From the NCBI RefSeq assembly GCF_023343835.1, contig NC_064443.1:2170001-2234000 (forward strand): 64,000 nt of DNA, in the 5' to 3' direction. The DNA is from Lagopus muta (Eukaryota; Chordata; Aves; Galliformes; Phasianidae). How positions within the stretch are numbered: position 1 is the stretch's first letter; every line of letters starts with the position of its first letter. The notes under the pieces were generated by a model. The model saw only the letters and a list, made by a program, of their open reading frames with translations, made no database searches and was not told where the DNA came from. Positions 1 through 12,100 of this stretch are shown piece by piece. The position numbers were made by a program, and so were the translations under genes.

Positions 1-1143
1 AGGCTTCAGCTAGAGATGACCTTCACCATGGATTTTTGCCCATTTTGGGGTGGAAAGGCACCCCAGGCTTTCTTCCTGATTTGTGCATGAAGTCTCTAAA
101 CAACACAGCAAGGACCTGTTCTGTGGCAGAACATAACTATTTAAAAAGCTTAACTATAGGGGCTGGATTTCAACTGATTTTACAGGGCACATTCTTTTCC
201 CTTTCGCTTGCTCCTCAGGGCACTCAGCACATTGCCATGCACTACCCAGCTCATTCCTCACATGCTGTCTGGATCCTGGGAAGGGGGGTCACTGCTATAA
301 GGGCTGACCAAAGGACAGGGAAAGGTGACAGCATCTTTTTTCCCTCAATTTTGTTTCACCAAGCAATGTCTTTTTTCCCCCTAAACCTCTTGGAATTGTA
401 ATTGTAGGATGTATTTTTCAACCTGGCCAACTCTATGTTAACAAAAACAAATCGCCCCAAAGTTCTTACACTGCGGGCACACAGTAGAGTATTTTAACTC
501 CGGGCACACTGTAGTGATTCACACAATCCAGAATCTATTTTCATCCTTATCACACCCGCATAACACTCTCTGTCTAAATTACAAAATGATGCACTGAGCT
601 TATTATGGACCCGAGCGCTCCGGGTGTGCAGGGCAAGCGCTGCGTGCAGCTGCCGAGATGCTCTGCATTCCCAGAGAGCCTGCTTTCCAGCCTGGATTCC
701 TGCGCAGCAGACAACAGGGGGTAGCAGCGACAGAGCGGAGGGGGCCATTCAGAAACACCGGCCAAAGCAGAGAGATTTTAAAAGTCCCACCGAAAAACAC
801 TCAGCCGAGGAAGGCGGGGGATCTTAAGCACCGGCGCTTAGGATTGTAAAGCTCCAGAAATGAGAGGGTGAGGTTGAACTCATGCAAATCATCTTTCAAC
901 CCATGCAAATTATGCTTGTTTTGTGGGAAACTGCTGCTTTGCCGGGATGTGACCGCAGCCGGCAGCCGCCCCTTCCACTTGGCCGAGGTTCGGAACACCT
1001 CAGCGCTGGGAGCTTCACTCAGACGACAGGACGCGACTCCAGCCGAGCCGCCCGCCGGCGTCCCGTAATCCACGCTGCCCACTGCCCACACCTCGTCCTC
1101 GTCCCGTTCCTCCCCAGCATCCCAGTCCCGGGCAGGCACTCAC
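1..1143 (-). other. TNNC1: TNNC1 intron 1 (5' part)
   Basis: This stretch follows the TNNC1 exon 1 donor on the minus strand and contains no further recognisable coding exon. It becomes GC-rich toward the exon. The one notable element is a pair of perfect octamer motifs (ATGCAAAT) at 882-889 and 903-910. In mammals a muscle enhancer lies in intron 1 of this gene (established knowledge); whether this stretch has that function is inference. Confidence 0.6.
882..910 (+). promoter_or_regulatory. Paired octamer (ATGCAAAT) motifs in TNNC1 intron 1
   Basis: Two exact copies of ATGCAAAT start 21 bp apart, i.e. two helical turns. POU-domain factors bind this sequence. Function here is inferred only from spacing and location. 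Confidence 0.4.
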
Positions 1144-1167
1144 CGCCGCCTTATAGATGTCATCCAT
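1144..1167 (-). CDS. TNNC1: Cardiac/slow skeletal troponin C, first coding exon (partial gene)
   Basis: The minus strand reads MDDIYKAA followed by a consensus donor (GTGAGT), which is the exact start of vertebrate cardiac troponin C and its known short first coding exon. TNNC1 is the calcium-binding subunit of the troponin complex on thin filaments of heart and slow muscle; its EF hands lie in later exons, beyond the left edge of the window. The neighbour on the plus strand is NISCH, about 1.57 kb away start to start, the same head-to-head order as in human 3p21. Only eight codons are visible, so the call rests on this peptide, the splice site and the synteny; together they are strong. Confidence 0.9.
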
Positions 1168-1570
1168 GGTTGGGAAGGGAGGGCGAGGGGCCGGGGGGCG
1201 TCACGGACACGCTCTGCAGCCGCCGCCCCGCCGGCCCCGCTGATATAGGGGGCAGTGGCCAGTGACGGGATGCGCCAGCCCACCGCGGCCCGGCCCCCAG
1301 CAGCGTCTCGCCGCGTGCCTGGGCTGCGTGGCACCGTGCCGGCTTGCGACGGGCCGGCCGGCCCCGCTGCATAGCGCGGGCAGCCGGAGCCTGGCCCCTC
1401 GCTTTGGGGCCCGGGACGACGTCCTTGGAGGAGCCGGGTAAACGTGCGGCACGCCGCTGCGCCAAGCAGCGGGGCGGGGGCAAATCGGGAGCGTTCCCCG
1501 CGCCTTCTGCGTTCAGCCGGGGCTGCAAACGGCGACGGGGCGCTGCCAAGCTATGCGCGTTGGGATGAAT
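1168..1570 (-). promoter_or_regulatory. TNNC1: TNNC1 promoter / 5' UTR region, GC-rich
   Basis: The DNA upstream of the TNNC1 start (minus strand) is CpG-rich. A TATA-like stretch, CCTATATCAG on the minus strand, lies near 1238-1247, about 75 bases upstream of the start codon and well placed for a short 5' UTR. No transcript start can be read directly. Confidence 0.5.
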
Positions 1571-2221
1571 TCCCCGTCCTTCAGGAAGCGGCAGCCTGCA
1601 ATCCGTCCCCGCGCGGATGGAGCAGCTCACGCTCTGAGCCGGCAGCGCTTCGGCCCCAGCGACGTGCAGCTGTTACAGGGCAGGGAGAAGCCCTAACCCC
1701 GAAGCAGCCCGGCCAGGTCGCGCTTCTGGGGGTGCAGCACTCCCTCTGGTGGGCTTCGGCCAGCTGACGGCTGAGCCGCAGGGATGAATGCAGCTGTTGG
1801 CTTCTTCTCGTCCAAAAATAAAAGCCACTTGTCTTTTACAGCAGTCACACTGCAGGTCAGAATTTGGTCGTCCCTGCTGAGCAACCAGCAGCAGCGGTCA
1901 GGGCCACGGTGGGTTTCCGCACTCACCAAGCAATGTGAAGCAAAAGCTGCGATGGAGCATGTATCTGCAAGCACTGCTCCTCAGCTGGGCTGCATTAATC
2001 TTTGGGATGGGGACGGATCAGTCCTTCGGTGCTGGGGACACAGCAGAGGCAAAAAGGCCGCTGCAGTCTCCACAGCCTGGCTGCCAGCCCCATCCCCAGC
2101 AGCTGGACTGCAGCCGAGGCCGATGCTTCCCACCTCGCCTCTCTGGGAGGTTTCTTTCCCACCACTGCCTATGGCAGACGTGAAGCCCAATAAACTTAGC
2201 CCAAATTTGGCCTAGCACAGC
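1571..2221. other. Intergenic, TNNC1-NISCH
   Basis: No coding exon, RNA gene or repeat was recognised in this 650-base stretch. Open frames here are uncorrelated with any family known to me. Confidence 0.5.
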
Positions 2222-2405
2222 GCTGCATTGCACGGAGCTGCACTACGCTGCACGACACAGTGCTGCACACTGTTGCACTGCACAGCTCAGTTCTACACCG
2301 CACAGCACTTCGTTGCATGGCACAGCACTACGCTGCACAGCTCTGCACTGCTCAGCACGGCACCGCGCTGCGTTACACCGTTGCATTGCATCGCACTGCA
2401 CGAGC
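2222..2405. repeat. Degenerate GCTGCACT-type tandem repeat
   Basis: About 185 bases of irregularly repeated units built on TGCAC and TGCACAG (gctgcattgcac, gctgcactacgc, cactgcacag and similar). Units are roughly 10 to 15 bases and imperfect. The array sits between the TNNC1 promoter and the NISCH CpG island. Its 70-111 aa open frames are repeat artefacts. Confidence 0.7.
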
Positions 2406-2439
2406 ATCCTCCAGAGAGAGCAAGCACGCAGGTATGCCC

Positions 2440-3160
2440 CACGCGCCTAAGCTACGCCCCCTCGCCGCTTAGCCCCGCCCTCCTTCGCGCAGACGGATGC
2501 GAGGCCCGACCAATCCCGCCTCCCCCTGCGGCAATCCCCGCCCCTCCAGCACCGAGCCAATAAAATGATCGCGGGCGGCACCGGCCGCACCCTGAGGGGG
2601 CAGAGCCAAGATGGCGGTGGCGGCGGTGGCGACGGCAGCGCGGGGCAGGCGGGGAGCCGGGGCGGGAGGCGGCAGCGGCGGGCGGCGGGGAACGGCTGCG
2701 GCGTGAGGGGCGGCTGCGTATTTCTTCCGCGTTATGGAGGCGGCGGCGGGCGAGGACGGCGAGGAGCCTCTGCGGAGCGCGCAGGTCCTGGGCTCCGAGC
2801 TCGTGGAGACCTACACGGTAATGGCCGCGGCCCTCGTTCCGTGCCGTTTCGCGCTACGTGGGGCGGCGTTGGCGTTCGGCGGTGCTTCTCCGAGGGGAAG
2901 GCGGGGGAGTGAGGCGGCCAGCGGTGTGTGTTGTTGGGAATGAGCTCGGATTTTGGTTTCACACTTCTGTTTTTCGACGGGTTGCGTTGTAGCGGAGCTG
3001 TGTTGTTCAGGAAGCTTCTCGCGAAGCCGCTGGTGGCACACAAGGCATTGCAGCACCGCCCTGCTTTATGTAAGGCCAGCCGCGAGCCGCGCCTGGTGGA
3101 GCGCGGCGTGACCGGGGCACCACTGAGCCGGGGAGCTGCAGGACAGTGCCTGAAAATCCG
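2440..3160 (+). promoter_or_regulatory. NISCH: NISCH CpG-island promoter
   Basis: A GC- and CpG-dense block without a clear TATA box surrounds the first coding exon of NISCH. A CCAAT-type element (agccaataaa) occurs near 2555 and a YY1-type element (AAGATGGCGG) at 2608-2617. YY1 elements of this form typically sit just downstream of the start site of TATA-less promoters, which would place transcription start near 2600 (inference). Confidence 0.7.
2611..2706 (+). other. Possible upstream ORF in NISCH 5' UTR
   Basis: The ATG inside the YY1-type motif opens a frame of 31 codons, Ala/Gly/Arg-rich, that ends with TGA at 2704-2706, 27 bases before the NISCH start codon at 2734. It would be translated only if transcription starts at or upstream of about 2605. 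Confidence 0.35.
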
Positions 3161-6100
3161 TCTGAACGGCTTCCCAAAGAAAACTTAGAGCCGTTTCTGT
3201 GCATCATAGGACACGGAACGTGCACAGCTGTAGCACACGAGGAGTGTAACGGCTCTCTGAATTGCCCGCCCCTAAAACGTCTTTGTTTGGAGACGGCTAT
3301 CGGGAGGTGAGGAGCTGAGAGCAGACGGTGGGCTACTATAGGATGTGTGTTCACGAGAGTTGTGCTGCTCGGGTTGTGGTTCATCCCCGAGCAGCGCTGT
3401 CCCAGCGCCGTGGTGAGACGTGCAGCGTGCTGTCTGGATGCTTGCATGCCAGGCATGTGCCATGACTCCGAGTTGTTAGTGTTGATGTTGAGGATTTTAA
3501 CCAGTGTTTTACAGTACCCGTGCAAGAGAAATTAAAGTGAATTTAAAGAAACGTCCAAGTGTTACTTGCCTCTTGCTGTGCTGGAGTTTACAGGCAGGGG
3601 AAGGGAAGTGCCAGCTGCCTTGGTGCTCAAACTAGTATGGTGGTATGCTGGGCAAGGCCATCAGCGTGCTGGGTGGAGCTGCAGTTCAGGCTTATGGCTT
3701 TGCAGGTAGTGCTCAGCAAATCAGCTGGTGGTTGGGGCTAGCAGCTGTGTTAGCAGAAATCTTACTTTTAAAGATTGCTAACGAGTGAAGCTCTGGGAAT
3801 GTTGCGCTATTCTGATGTCGCTTTGCTTGGGTGCTTTAAAAGTAGCACGTGAGGAAGTTTTACAAGTAGTTGATCCTGGTTTTGATTCTCTTGCTTCTGG
3901 TTTGAGGGAGTTGACACATTAAGCTTCCCTGTTGGTGCAGCTGTGAAGAGTGTTAGCAGGACTGCAAACCTGCAGCAGTTTGTATGAGAAAGCTTAAGCA
4001 ATTAGATATAGGTATGATTTTAAATGAAGACAAAAATGATTTAGAAAATGATTGACAAAGTGAAATGGTTTGCAGAAATTGGCATTTGTTTTGTTTTAAA
4101 AATGAGTTGTGCTGCAGTAAGGACCTTACAGTGACCTGTAGTGCAGCAGAAGTAAAAGATGTAAGAGTCAGTCACCTTTGTTAAAGGTAAGAAAGGAAAT
4201 ACTGTTGGCAAAATGCATCAATAGCCATGAAAGATAGCAGCGGTCGTCTTTCTACCCTTATCTTATGAAATTTCTACCCTTATCTACCCTTATCTATATG
4301 AAAGGGTCTTTTATTTTGGCTCTGATGCTTGCTACTGTACTCTATATTTCAGAGTTAATAATCTCACAGAAGGGGGCTTTATTTTAATGGCATCTGGATG
4401 ATGGCTTAGGTGTTAAAGCCTGTAAAATATATGGGGAAGACCCACAGTTCTTCATAATCTTGTAAGTATTTTTCAAATGTGGTTCTTGCTGGAACTGTTA
4501 GGCAGGAAGGCAAGGTATGGATTAATACAGCAGAGAAGATATACAGTTATTTACAGTGTTTCTGTTGGGTTAGAAAAGTGTGAGCACCTTCACTGAGTGT
4601 TTCCCCTGTGTATGCTAGTTGGAATAGGCACTGAGTGAAGACTGGCAGATTGCTAGAAGGCCTCAAGGCTGCCAACGCTTCATTTGCTTCCTTCTGTGCA
4701 TTTGTTTGGCCTAAAATCGTTTTCCTGCCTTTCTTGTTTTGAGCAGCTGTTTTTAATACAAGCTTTGATAATTCACAAGAAGTCTGTGGCTTCCTCAGAT
4801 GGGTGTAAACGAAGTGCCTGAGGAGGCAGGGAGGAGCAGATGCATCACTGCTCTGCAATGTGGGACCTGCTGGCTGCGGTTGCACCTGTGCCCTGGGCTG
4901 TGGATGTAGGCAGCTCTGACAGGTACTTGTTTTTCTCTCAGTGGTACCGAAGTTGGTGGAGTTGGAAGGAGGATACTGCAAAAAGGCAAGTTCTCCGTAC
5001 AAAGCAAGGTGAACAGGTTCAGCTGTGCAGGCAAACACAGAAAGGAGTCTGAGATCACCAGTGTTTATTAGCAGCTGGATTAGAAGCTATACATCTTAAT
5101 TCTACATAAGCATTTCACTTTATTAGATTGAGGAAGATAAAAGGTATGCTGTAAGGGAGTGAGTACTGCCCAAGGAGGCTGTGGATGCCCCATCCCTGCA
5201 AGCATTCAAGGCCAGGCTGGATGTGGCTCTGGGCAGCCTGGGCTGCTGGTTGGTGACCTGCACACAGCAGGGGGTTGGAACTGGATGAGCACTGTGCTCC
5301 TTTGCAACCCAGGCCATTCTGTGATTCTAATTGAGAACCTTGTTGTAATGGGTAAGAAAACAATGAAAAAATATAGCACTAGATATGGTAACAACATGTA
5401 GAAAGACAAAATGCATTGTACTTCAGAGTTTAGTGAAGGCACTGGGAGGCAGGCTTCCAGGCTGAGAACCTGTGGGTGGGAATGCTTTCATGTTTAGCTG
5501 CAGAGTAATGCAGTTTGTCATAAATGCAGGTGGAGATTTCACATGGTAATGCCTGGGAGGAGGTGCAGCATGGTTTCATCTCCCCACGTGTGCCTGCCAG
5601 CAGGTGGCTTGGTGGCTAGGCTGGCTGTCACCAATCTTGAACTGTTGGCCTATCAGTCCATCAATTAAATGAAAATGTCACTACATATTTGGCTTTTAAA
5701 GAAAGTCCTTTTTTTTTTTTTTTTTTGCTCTAGAATGAATTGAAACAAGGCTTTGGATCATGCAAGTCTGTTTCATTGGTGTTGCTCAAGATAATGGCAG
5801 TTTGAAGATGAATGTGCAGTCTGTCTGAGGGCTGGGGCTGTATGGCTGGTTGCTGCAGTGTTTTCTACATGGGGAGTGCTGTGAGGAGTTGGCTCATCTG
5901 AAATGTCTGCCTTAACAGATGTTTTCCTGACCAGACTGTCCGTTTGGCTCAGTGCTCTGTTTCTGGAAGTGCTCAAGGCTTGTCATTTTGGCAAAAGCCT
6001 TCATGGAACCTTTGTTGTATGTTTGCTTTGTATTGAGTGCAGAGAGGAAGCTTCTAGCTTTGTTGTCTCATGAGTCTACAGTTGGGAGCTACAGTTTACT

Positions 6101-9100
6101 GGGCTTTCAATATCTCATCTAAGGTTTTATTCATTGCACTTCCAGTATTTAGCTGTGCTGCTCGATCTGCCGTAGTTCAGTGCGCAGCATTTAAAAGTAA
6201 CTAGTATTCTTCTGGCTTCTGTGCATAGTACTGCTATGGTTCTGAATTTAATCCTGATGACTTCTTTGAGTCCCCCCCCCTTGCTTTTTCCTCAGGCATA
6301 TGAGGAACTGCTGACACTGGGGTTATTCCTCTTTTGGTTTGTCATCAGCACAGTAAATAATCCTGACCGGCGGTTTCTCAACACAGCCAGCCTGCAGATC
6401 ACACGCAGGCCTTAATTGAAACTAATTCTTGTAGGCATTCATCTGCACTTGCAGCACTCACCCAAACACTGACGTGTCCTCGTCTGTACGCACCGGTCAG
6501 ACATCTTGATTTGCTGCTCTGCAGGACGTGTTCAGCAAGGCCGTGCGTCAGATGCATCTCATACCAATTATGTTTTCTGGAGCAGCTTCATCTCTAAAAT
6601 GCAAGAGGCATTCTGTTTAATGTGTGACACTCTCCTGGTCCTGGCTAGCAGTGAGTGCTAACTGGCTGCCTTTTATGTAGCAAATTGAAAATTCACTCTG
6701 GTTTTCATTTCTTCAAGTGGAATTACCAGCTAAGTGTGCTTCAGTCTCAGGGTAGCAATGAATCACGTCTGTGTTATCTGTAATGGGGAAACAAGTTATC
6801 ATTTGTGCTAAATGCTTTCAAGATTTGATTAAGATGCATTTTCCAAGGAGTGAAGTGAAGCTGGAGAAGTTTACTGTGTTGTTTTCATGGAGATACACAA
6901 CTAACTTTACTGATCCTTGTCTGTTTTCTACTTGGTGCTTTCTTTTCTGCCTTTAAGTTTCTTTGGGATTGCCTTCCTTCTGGTTTGTCCAGAGGTGGAC
7001 TGTGCACTTACTGCACAATCTGTGCTCAGCAGGGAGCGTCACCTGCAATGAAAATAATCCTGTGTTCTGCTTTCGCTACATAGGATGTTTAAAATCTTTG
7101 TCTAAATGAGTGTTGGTTTGGTTTAGAGAATTATCATAAGTATTTGGGTGCAATTGTAGTGATGAGGAAGCTATGTTGTGTTTTACTGTAAAAGGAGTTA
7201 AACAGTCAATGCCCAAGCAACTAGAGGATTCTCCTGGATTTCTGAAAAGCTCAGAACAGGATTCCTGCCTAACAGTGAAGTGGGAACAGGATGCCTGCCA
7301 GACTCCTGTGCCTACTCTGCAGCTTGGTAGATTGAAAAAGGGATGCTGCTAACTCAGACTTGTGGGTAGCTATGAATTCTGGCTTGGCTGCCAGAAACGT
7401 TAAGTTTAGAAATCTTGTTTGCTTTAGCTTTTGGATGGCAAGAATGACGTGGCTTTAAAAGAAGCAGCAGCTGAGGTGTTCTGTTTGAGGAGCAACCTTG
7501 TGTGTGGCATTAGGTGTCCTACCTCAGCAAAATCACCTTAGAGTTTGGATTAGCTTTTAAGTTAACTGCAAGATTAGACTCAGGTTAGATTCTACGTGCT
7601 TTATGTGTAGCTTTATAGTGTACCTGTTGACTTTTCTTTAAAATGCTTTGCAAGTTCCTTTCCTTACTTTGCGTTCTTCGTTTCAGGTGTACATCATTCA
7701 GGTCAGTGTTGGCAGTCATCAGTGGACAGTCAAACATCGCTACAGTGATTTCCATGACCTCCATGAAAAGGTAAGGATCTTAAAACTTGGACCTTAGTCT
7801 TTTACAAAAGCAGTTCTGTTGTATAGGACATCTTTTCTTCCCTCAGTAGCAGTGGAAATGTCTACTAGATAGTACTGCACTAAATCCTTTTTGATTGGGT
7901 AATATTAACTGTGCATGTTACATTCTGAACTGTGAGAAATGAGCCTGAATAACTATAGCCTCAAACAGAAACTTGTGTCTGTGTTCAGTTGCTGCTTCCG
8001 TGTAACCACACATAGGAAGTAATAAGCCTGGTCTTTGTCTTTCAGCTCGTCTCAGAAAAGAAAATAGATAAAAACCTGCTACCTCCCAAGAAGATTATTG
8101 GAAAAAATTCCAAAAGTCTGGTGGAGAAGAGGCAAAAGGAATTAGAAGTCTATCTGCAAACTCTTCTAGTCAAGTTCCCTGTTACTGTTCCAAAAGTTCT
8201 GTCACACTTCTTACACTTTCATTTTTATGTAAGTTTTGTTTTTAGTGTATAAGAATGTGGTCCTGAGTGTCCTTCCTTAGTTCTCCACCTTGGAGGGGAT
8301 TTCTTGCAGTCTTTTTTGGAATAACTGGAACTCTTTTTCAGCCTTTTGCATAATATAATGAATATAATGGAAGTTGTTGGCTTTTTTCTTTACACCAAAG
8401 CCTTTGGAGTAGGTACACTCTGCCCACACTACTAGTCACCATAGTAAGATCAGAAGTGGAATAGTTGGAAGCAGTGAATAAATCTGCAGCTGAATTGGCT
8501 GAAGTCAGCAGTGCTGGTTCTCGGAAGGAACCTTACGTAACTGATCCACTTCCTCCCTCTCCGTGGTAATGGGCAGAGCTGTGGTTCACCCTGAAACAGT
8601 TTCCAATAGACCAAATGAAGAAAAACAGCACTTCTGTAGGAGAGCGTGCTAATGGAGAGGCCCCTGGAGGCATTGCTCCATCCAGCCTGCAGTGTTACAG
8701 TAGGGAAGAAAGAAGCCATGGCTTTCACATTCATACTGCAAATTGTTCGTGTGTCTCTTGTGCTTCGTTAACCATTTTTGCAGTACTGCTTCAGATTGCA
8801 AGGGAGAGAGTGGACTTTTTATTGAGAGGAAAATGCACTGGAGAGAGCTGAGTGGAATGAAAGAGCAGTAATTGCTCTGGCATGGTGGCTGAGATTGCCT
8901 TTTGTAGTTTCTTAGGAAGGCTTCAGAAGTGGGTCACAAATGGTTCGTTAGGCATGTTAGTTCATTAGGTATGGTGATTAAGCCTTAGCAACAAAATGAG
9001 AAACTATTGAAGTTGCATTACGTGAATATAAGCATCCTGGTTAGAGTTCAGACTTAAACTCAGCTGAAGCTATGGTTTAGTCCATAGCATTACTATTACC

Positions 9101-12100
9101 CTGCAGAGTTGATCGAAAAGCACTAAGAGTGTATGATGATTGAGTCCTCTAAATAAAGTAGAGGTATTAAATTGATTAAAAATGTGCATGATGGCATAGG
9201 AGCAGTTCTGATCAGGTGGAACAAGCTTCTTGAGGACTGAAGAGTTGCTTTTTTTTTTCCCCTCTGGCTGCTCTTTCCTAAATGATATTCTGACATTTCA
9301 TTAATGTTTCAGTGCATCAGCTTCAACAAAGTTTCTTTTATGCAGGCTGAACCTCTTTGTATTCCTTGCCCTGTTTTTCAGCTGATTTTTTTTTTTCTTT
9401 TGCTGTAGTGTTCATGTTTTTGCAAAGACTTTCCCAAAGATCGGGCATTATTTGTGTATGAAAGCTGCTCTATTTCTGTATTTTAGAAACAAAGGTGTTG
9501 CTTACTCTGCATATTGTTGGTTAATGTTGGGGGTGGAGATTGAAGTATAAACTCCAACTCAATTGTTTTTGCTCGGAGCTTACAAATATTTACAGAAAAA
9601 AAGTTAGCTGTCAGCAGTAAAGCTAAATATTTACCACAGCAATTCTGCTGGAAAATAATATTCCTGTAGAACTTTGATCTTTTTAAGTATCTCTGTCAAA
9701 TGACCTGCATGTGTTCTTGAGACGTTAAAATCACTGCTCTTGCCTTGGTAGTTTGGGTAGAAAGGCTGCTACAGTTCCTGTTCTTGTACTGTTTCCAGTA
9801 GGGATTGCTTAATTTTATTTCCCTGGTTAGCAGAACTATACAAAGTTGAAATAAGGGGCTTATCTTAAATAGATTTAAAACACTCTGAAGCCCATATGTA
9901 TTGGAGATGTGAAGGTTTGGGGACTGTCTTGGGCAGAGCGACCATGAAACTGCAGAATTCTCTATTCTTGGCGATGTCAGAAGGGTGACCAGCAGAACTG
10001 CTATCTTGAACTTCCAGAGGGCAGACTTTGCCCTGTTCAGAACACTTGTGGGGGTCCCTTGGGAGTCACTCCTTAAGGGGGAGGGGTCCAGGAAACCTGG
10101 ATGCTCCTCAAGATGGAAATCTTAAAGGCACAAGAACAGGCTGTGCCTGAGTGCCATAAGGCGAGCTGCAGGGGGAGAAGACTGGTGTGGATGAGCAGGG
10201 AATTATTGTTGAGACTTTGGAAGAAAAAGACAGTCTGTGTCCTCTGGAAGAAGGGACAGCCGACATGGGGAGATTGCAAGGAAGCTGCTAAGGTATGCGG
10301 GGAGGAAGTTAGGAAGGCAAAAGGCCAACTTGAACGCAGATTGGCCACTGCAGTAAAAGGGAATAAGAAATCCTTTTGCAAATATATCAACGGTAAGAGA
10401 AGAACCAAGGGGAATTTCCATCCTTTATTTGATGCAGCAGGGAATGTGACCACTGAGAATAAGGAGAGGCTGAGGTCCTCAGCACCTTCTTTCATCTGCC
10501 TTTAATAGGCAAATCAGTTATCCTCAGGGCACTTTATGCCCTGATCTGGAAGTCTGGGATGCTACGCAGAATACAGCCCCGGTGATTCTGGTAGACAGAG
10601 CTCCTCCTCCATCTGCACTGTCACAAGTCCATGGGACTGGATGGGCTCCATCCTAGGGTGCTGAGGGAGCTGGTGGGGTGATTTCTGAGCTTCTGTGCTA
10701 TCTAGCAGCATTCCTGGTTATCTGGAGAGGTCCCAGAGGATTGGAGCTTGCTGATGTGACTCCCATCTACAAGAGGGCCAATGCCATTCTGGTGTGCATT
10801 AGAAATGGTGTTGCCAGCAGGAGCAGGGAGGTGATCATCCCTCTGTACTCAGCGCTGGTGCGGCCGCACCTCGAGTGTTGTGTTCAATTTTGGGCCCCTC
10901 ACTACAAGAGAGACGTTGGAGCCCTGGAACATGTGAGGGGTCTGGAGCACAAACCTTATGAGGAGCAGCTGAGGGAGCTGGGATTGTTCAGTCGGGAGAA
11001 GAGGAGGCTCAGGGGAGACCTCAGTGTGCTCTACAACTTCCTGAAGGCAGGTTGTGATGAGGAGGGGTTTGGCCTCTTCTCCCAGGCAATGAGCAGGACA
11101 CGGAGAAATGGCTGTAAATTGCACCAGAGGAGGTTTGGGTTGGACATGAGGAGAAACTTTTTCTCTCAGAGTGGTCAGGCACTGCAATGGCTGCCCAGGG
11201 AGGTGGTGGAATTGCTGTCCCTGGCAGTGTTCAAGAGGCGTCTGGATGAGGAGCTGCGAGATCTGGTTTAGTGCTTGTGGTAGCAGTGGTGATGGGAGAA
11301 TGGTTGGACTAAATGATCTTGCAGGTTGTTTCCAACCTTGTGATTCTATGATTGTAGGGAATGGTCAGGTACAAGTTGGCAGGGAGTCACAGTTGCATGT
11401 GGTAGCAATGCAGAACATCACATTGTGGCATCAATCAGAATGTCTGTGGAGATACAGGGGTGCTTGTTTTGTTGCTGCTTAATATTTTGTCATTTGAAGA
11501 GATTTGGTTTAACTTGCAGATGTGAACTTTTGCATGAAAATAGAGTGCTCAGAAACTACTGGTCAGAAGCACCTGCAAACAATGGAGCTTCTGTGGGGTT
11601 GAAGCATGTAAGTAGTTGGAGCTGAGACAGAAGTCTCTTGTGAGTTTGACAGAGGAATAGAGTAGCTTTTTTTGTATGCTAGTCACCAAGCCATCCAATT
11701 TATAATCTTGTTTTAATTATAAACATATACAGATATCTGCTGTGTGTCTCAGGTGATGAAAGAGAATGTGAGCAGGTGACATGGGTGTAACTGGTTGGCT
11801 CAAAGAAGAGGTGGTAGTTTGGCATGCAGCTCTTTGTAGCTTGTTTCCTGTACAGCAATGTGGAGGCTTTGTTCATCCTCTGTGAGTGGGGTGTCAGTTG
11901 TATTAAGAATGTGCTTTTCTAAAATGCTTACCTCATGAAATGAGCTGAAGTGTTTCAGATGCCTTGTGAATTTATTCTCTTTACGAATGGAGGATTTGTC
12001 AGTGAAGCAAACACATCAGGTACTCATTTCATGATCCATAGCATTTGTTTGCACTGCAGCTATGTTAAAATGAGGTGTGTGTCTAGGGGAGTTTTCACCA

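Noticed and set aside
2228-2563. 111-aa frame with repeated Cys/His (possible metal-binding protein)
   Set aside because: Produced by the TGCAC tandem repeat; there is no splice or promoter logic for it.
3160-7680. Possible extra exons in the large first intron of NISCH
   Set aside because: Exons 1 and 2 join in frame to reproduce the conserved TYTVYIIQV peptide, leaving no room for another coding exon; only a CR1 piece and short TCTACCCTTA repeats near 4251 were seen.
10678-11271. 197-aa frame as a host gene
   Set aside because: Residues match the CR1 ORF2 C-terminus and the frame ends in the CR1 3' tail.
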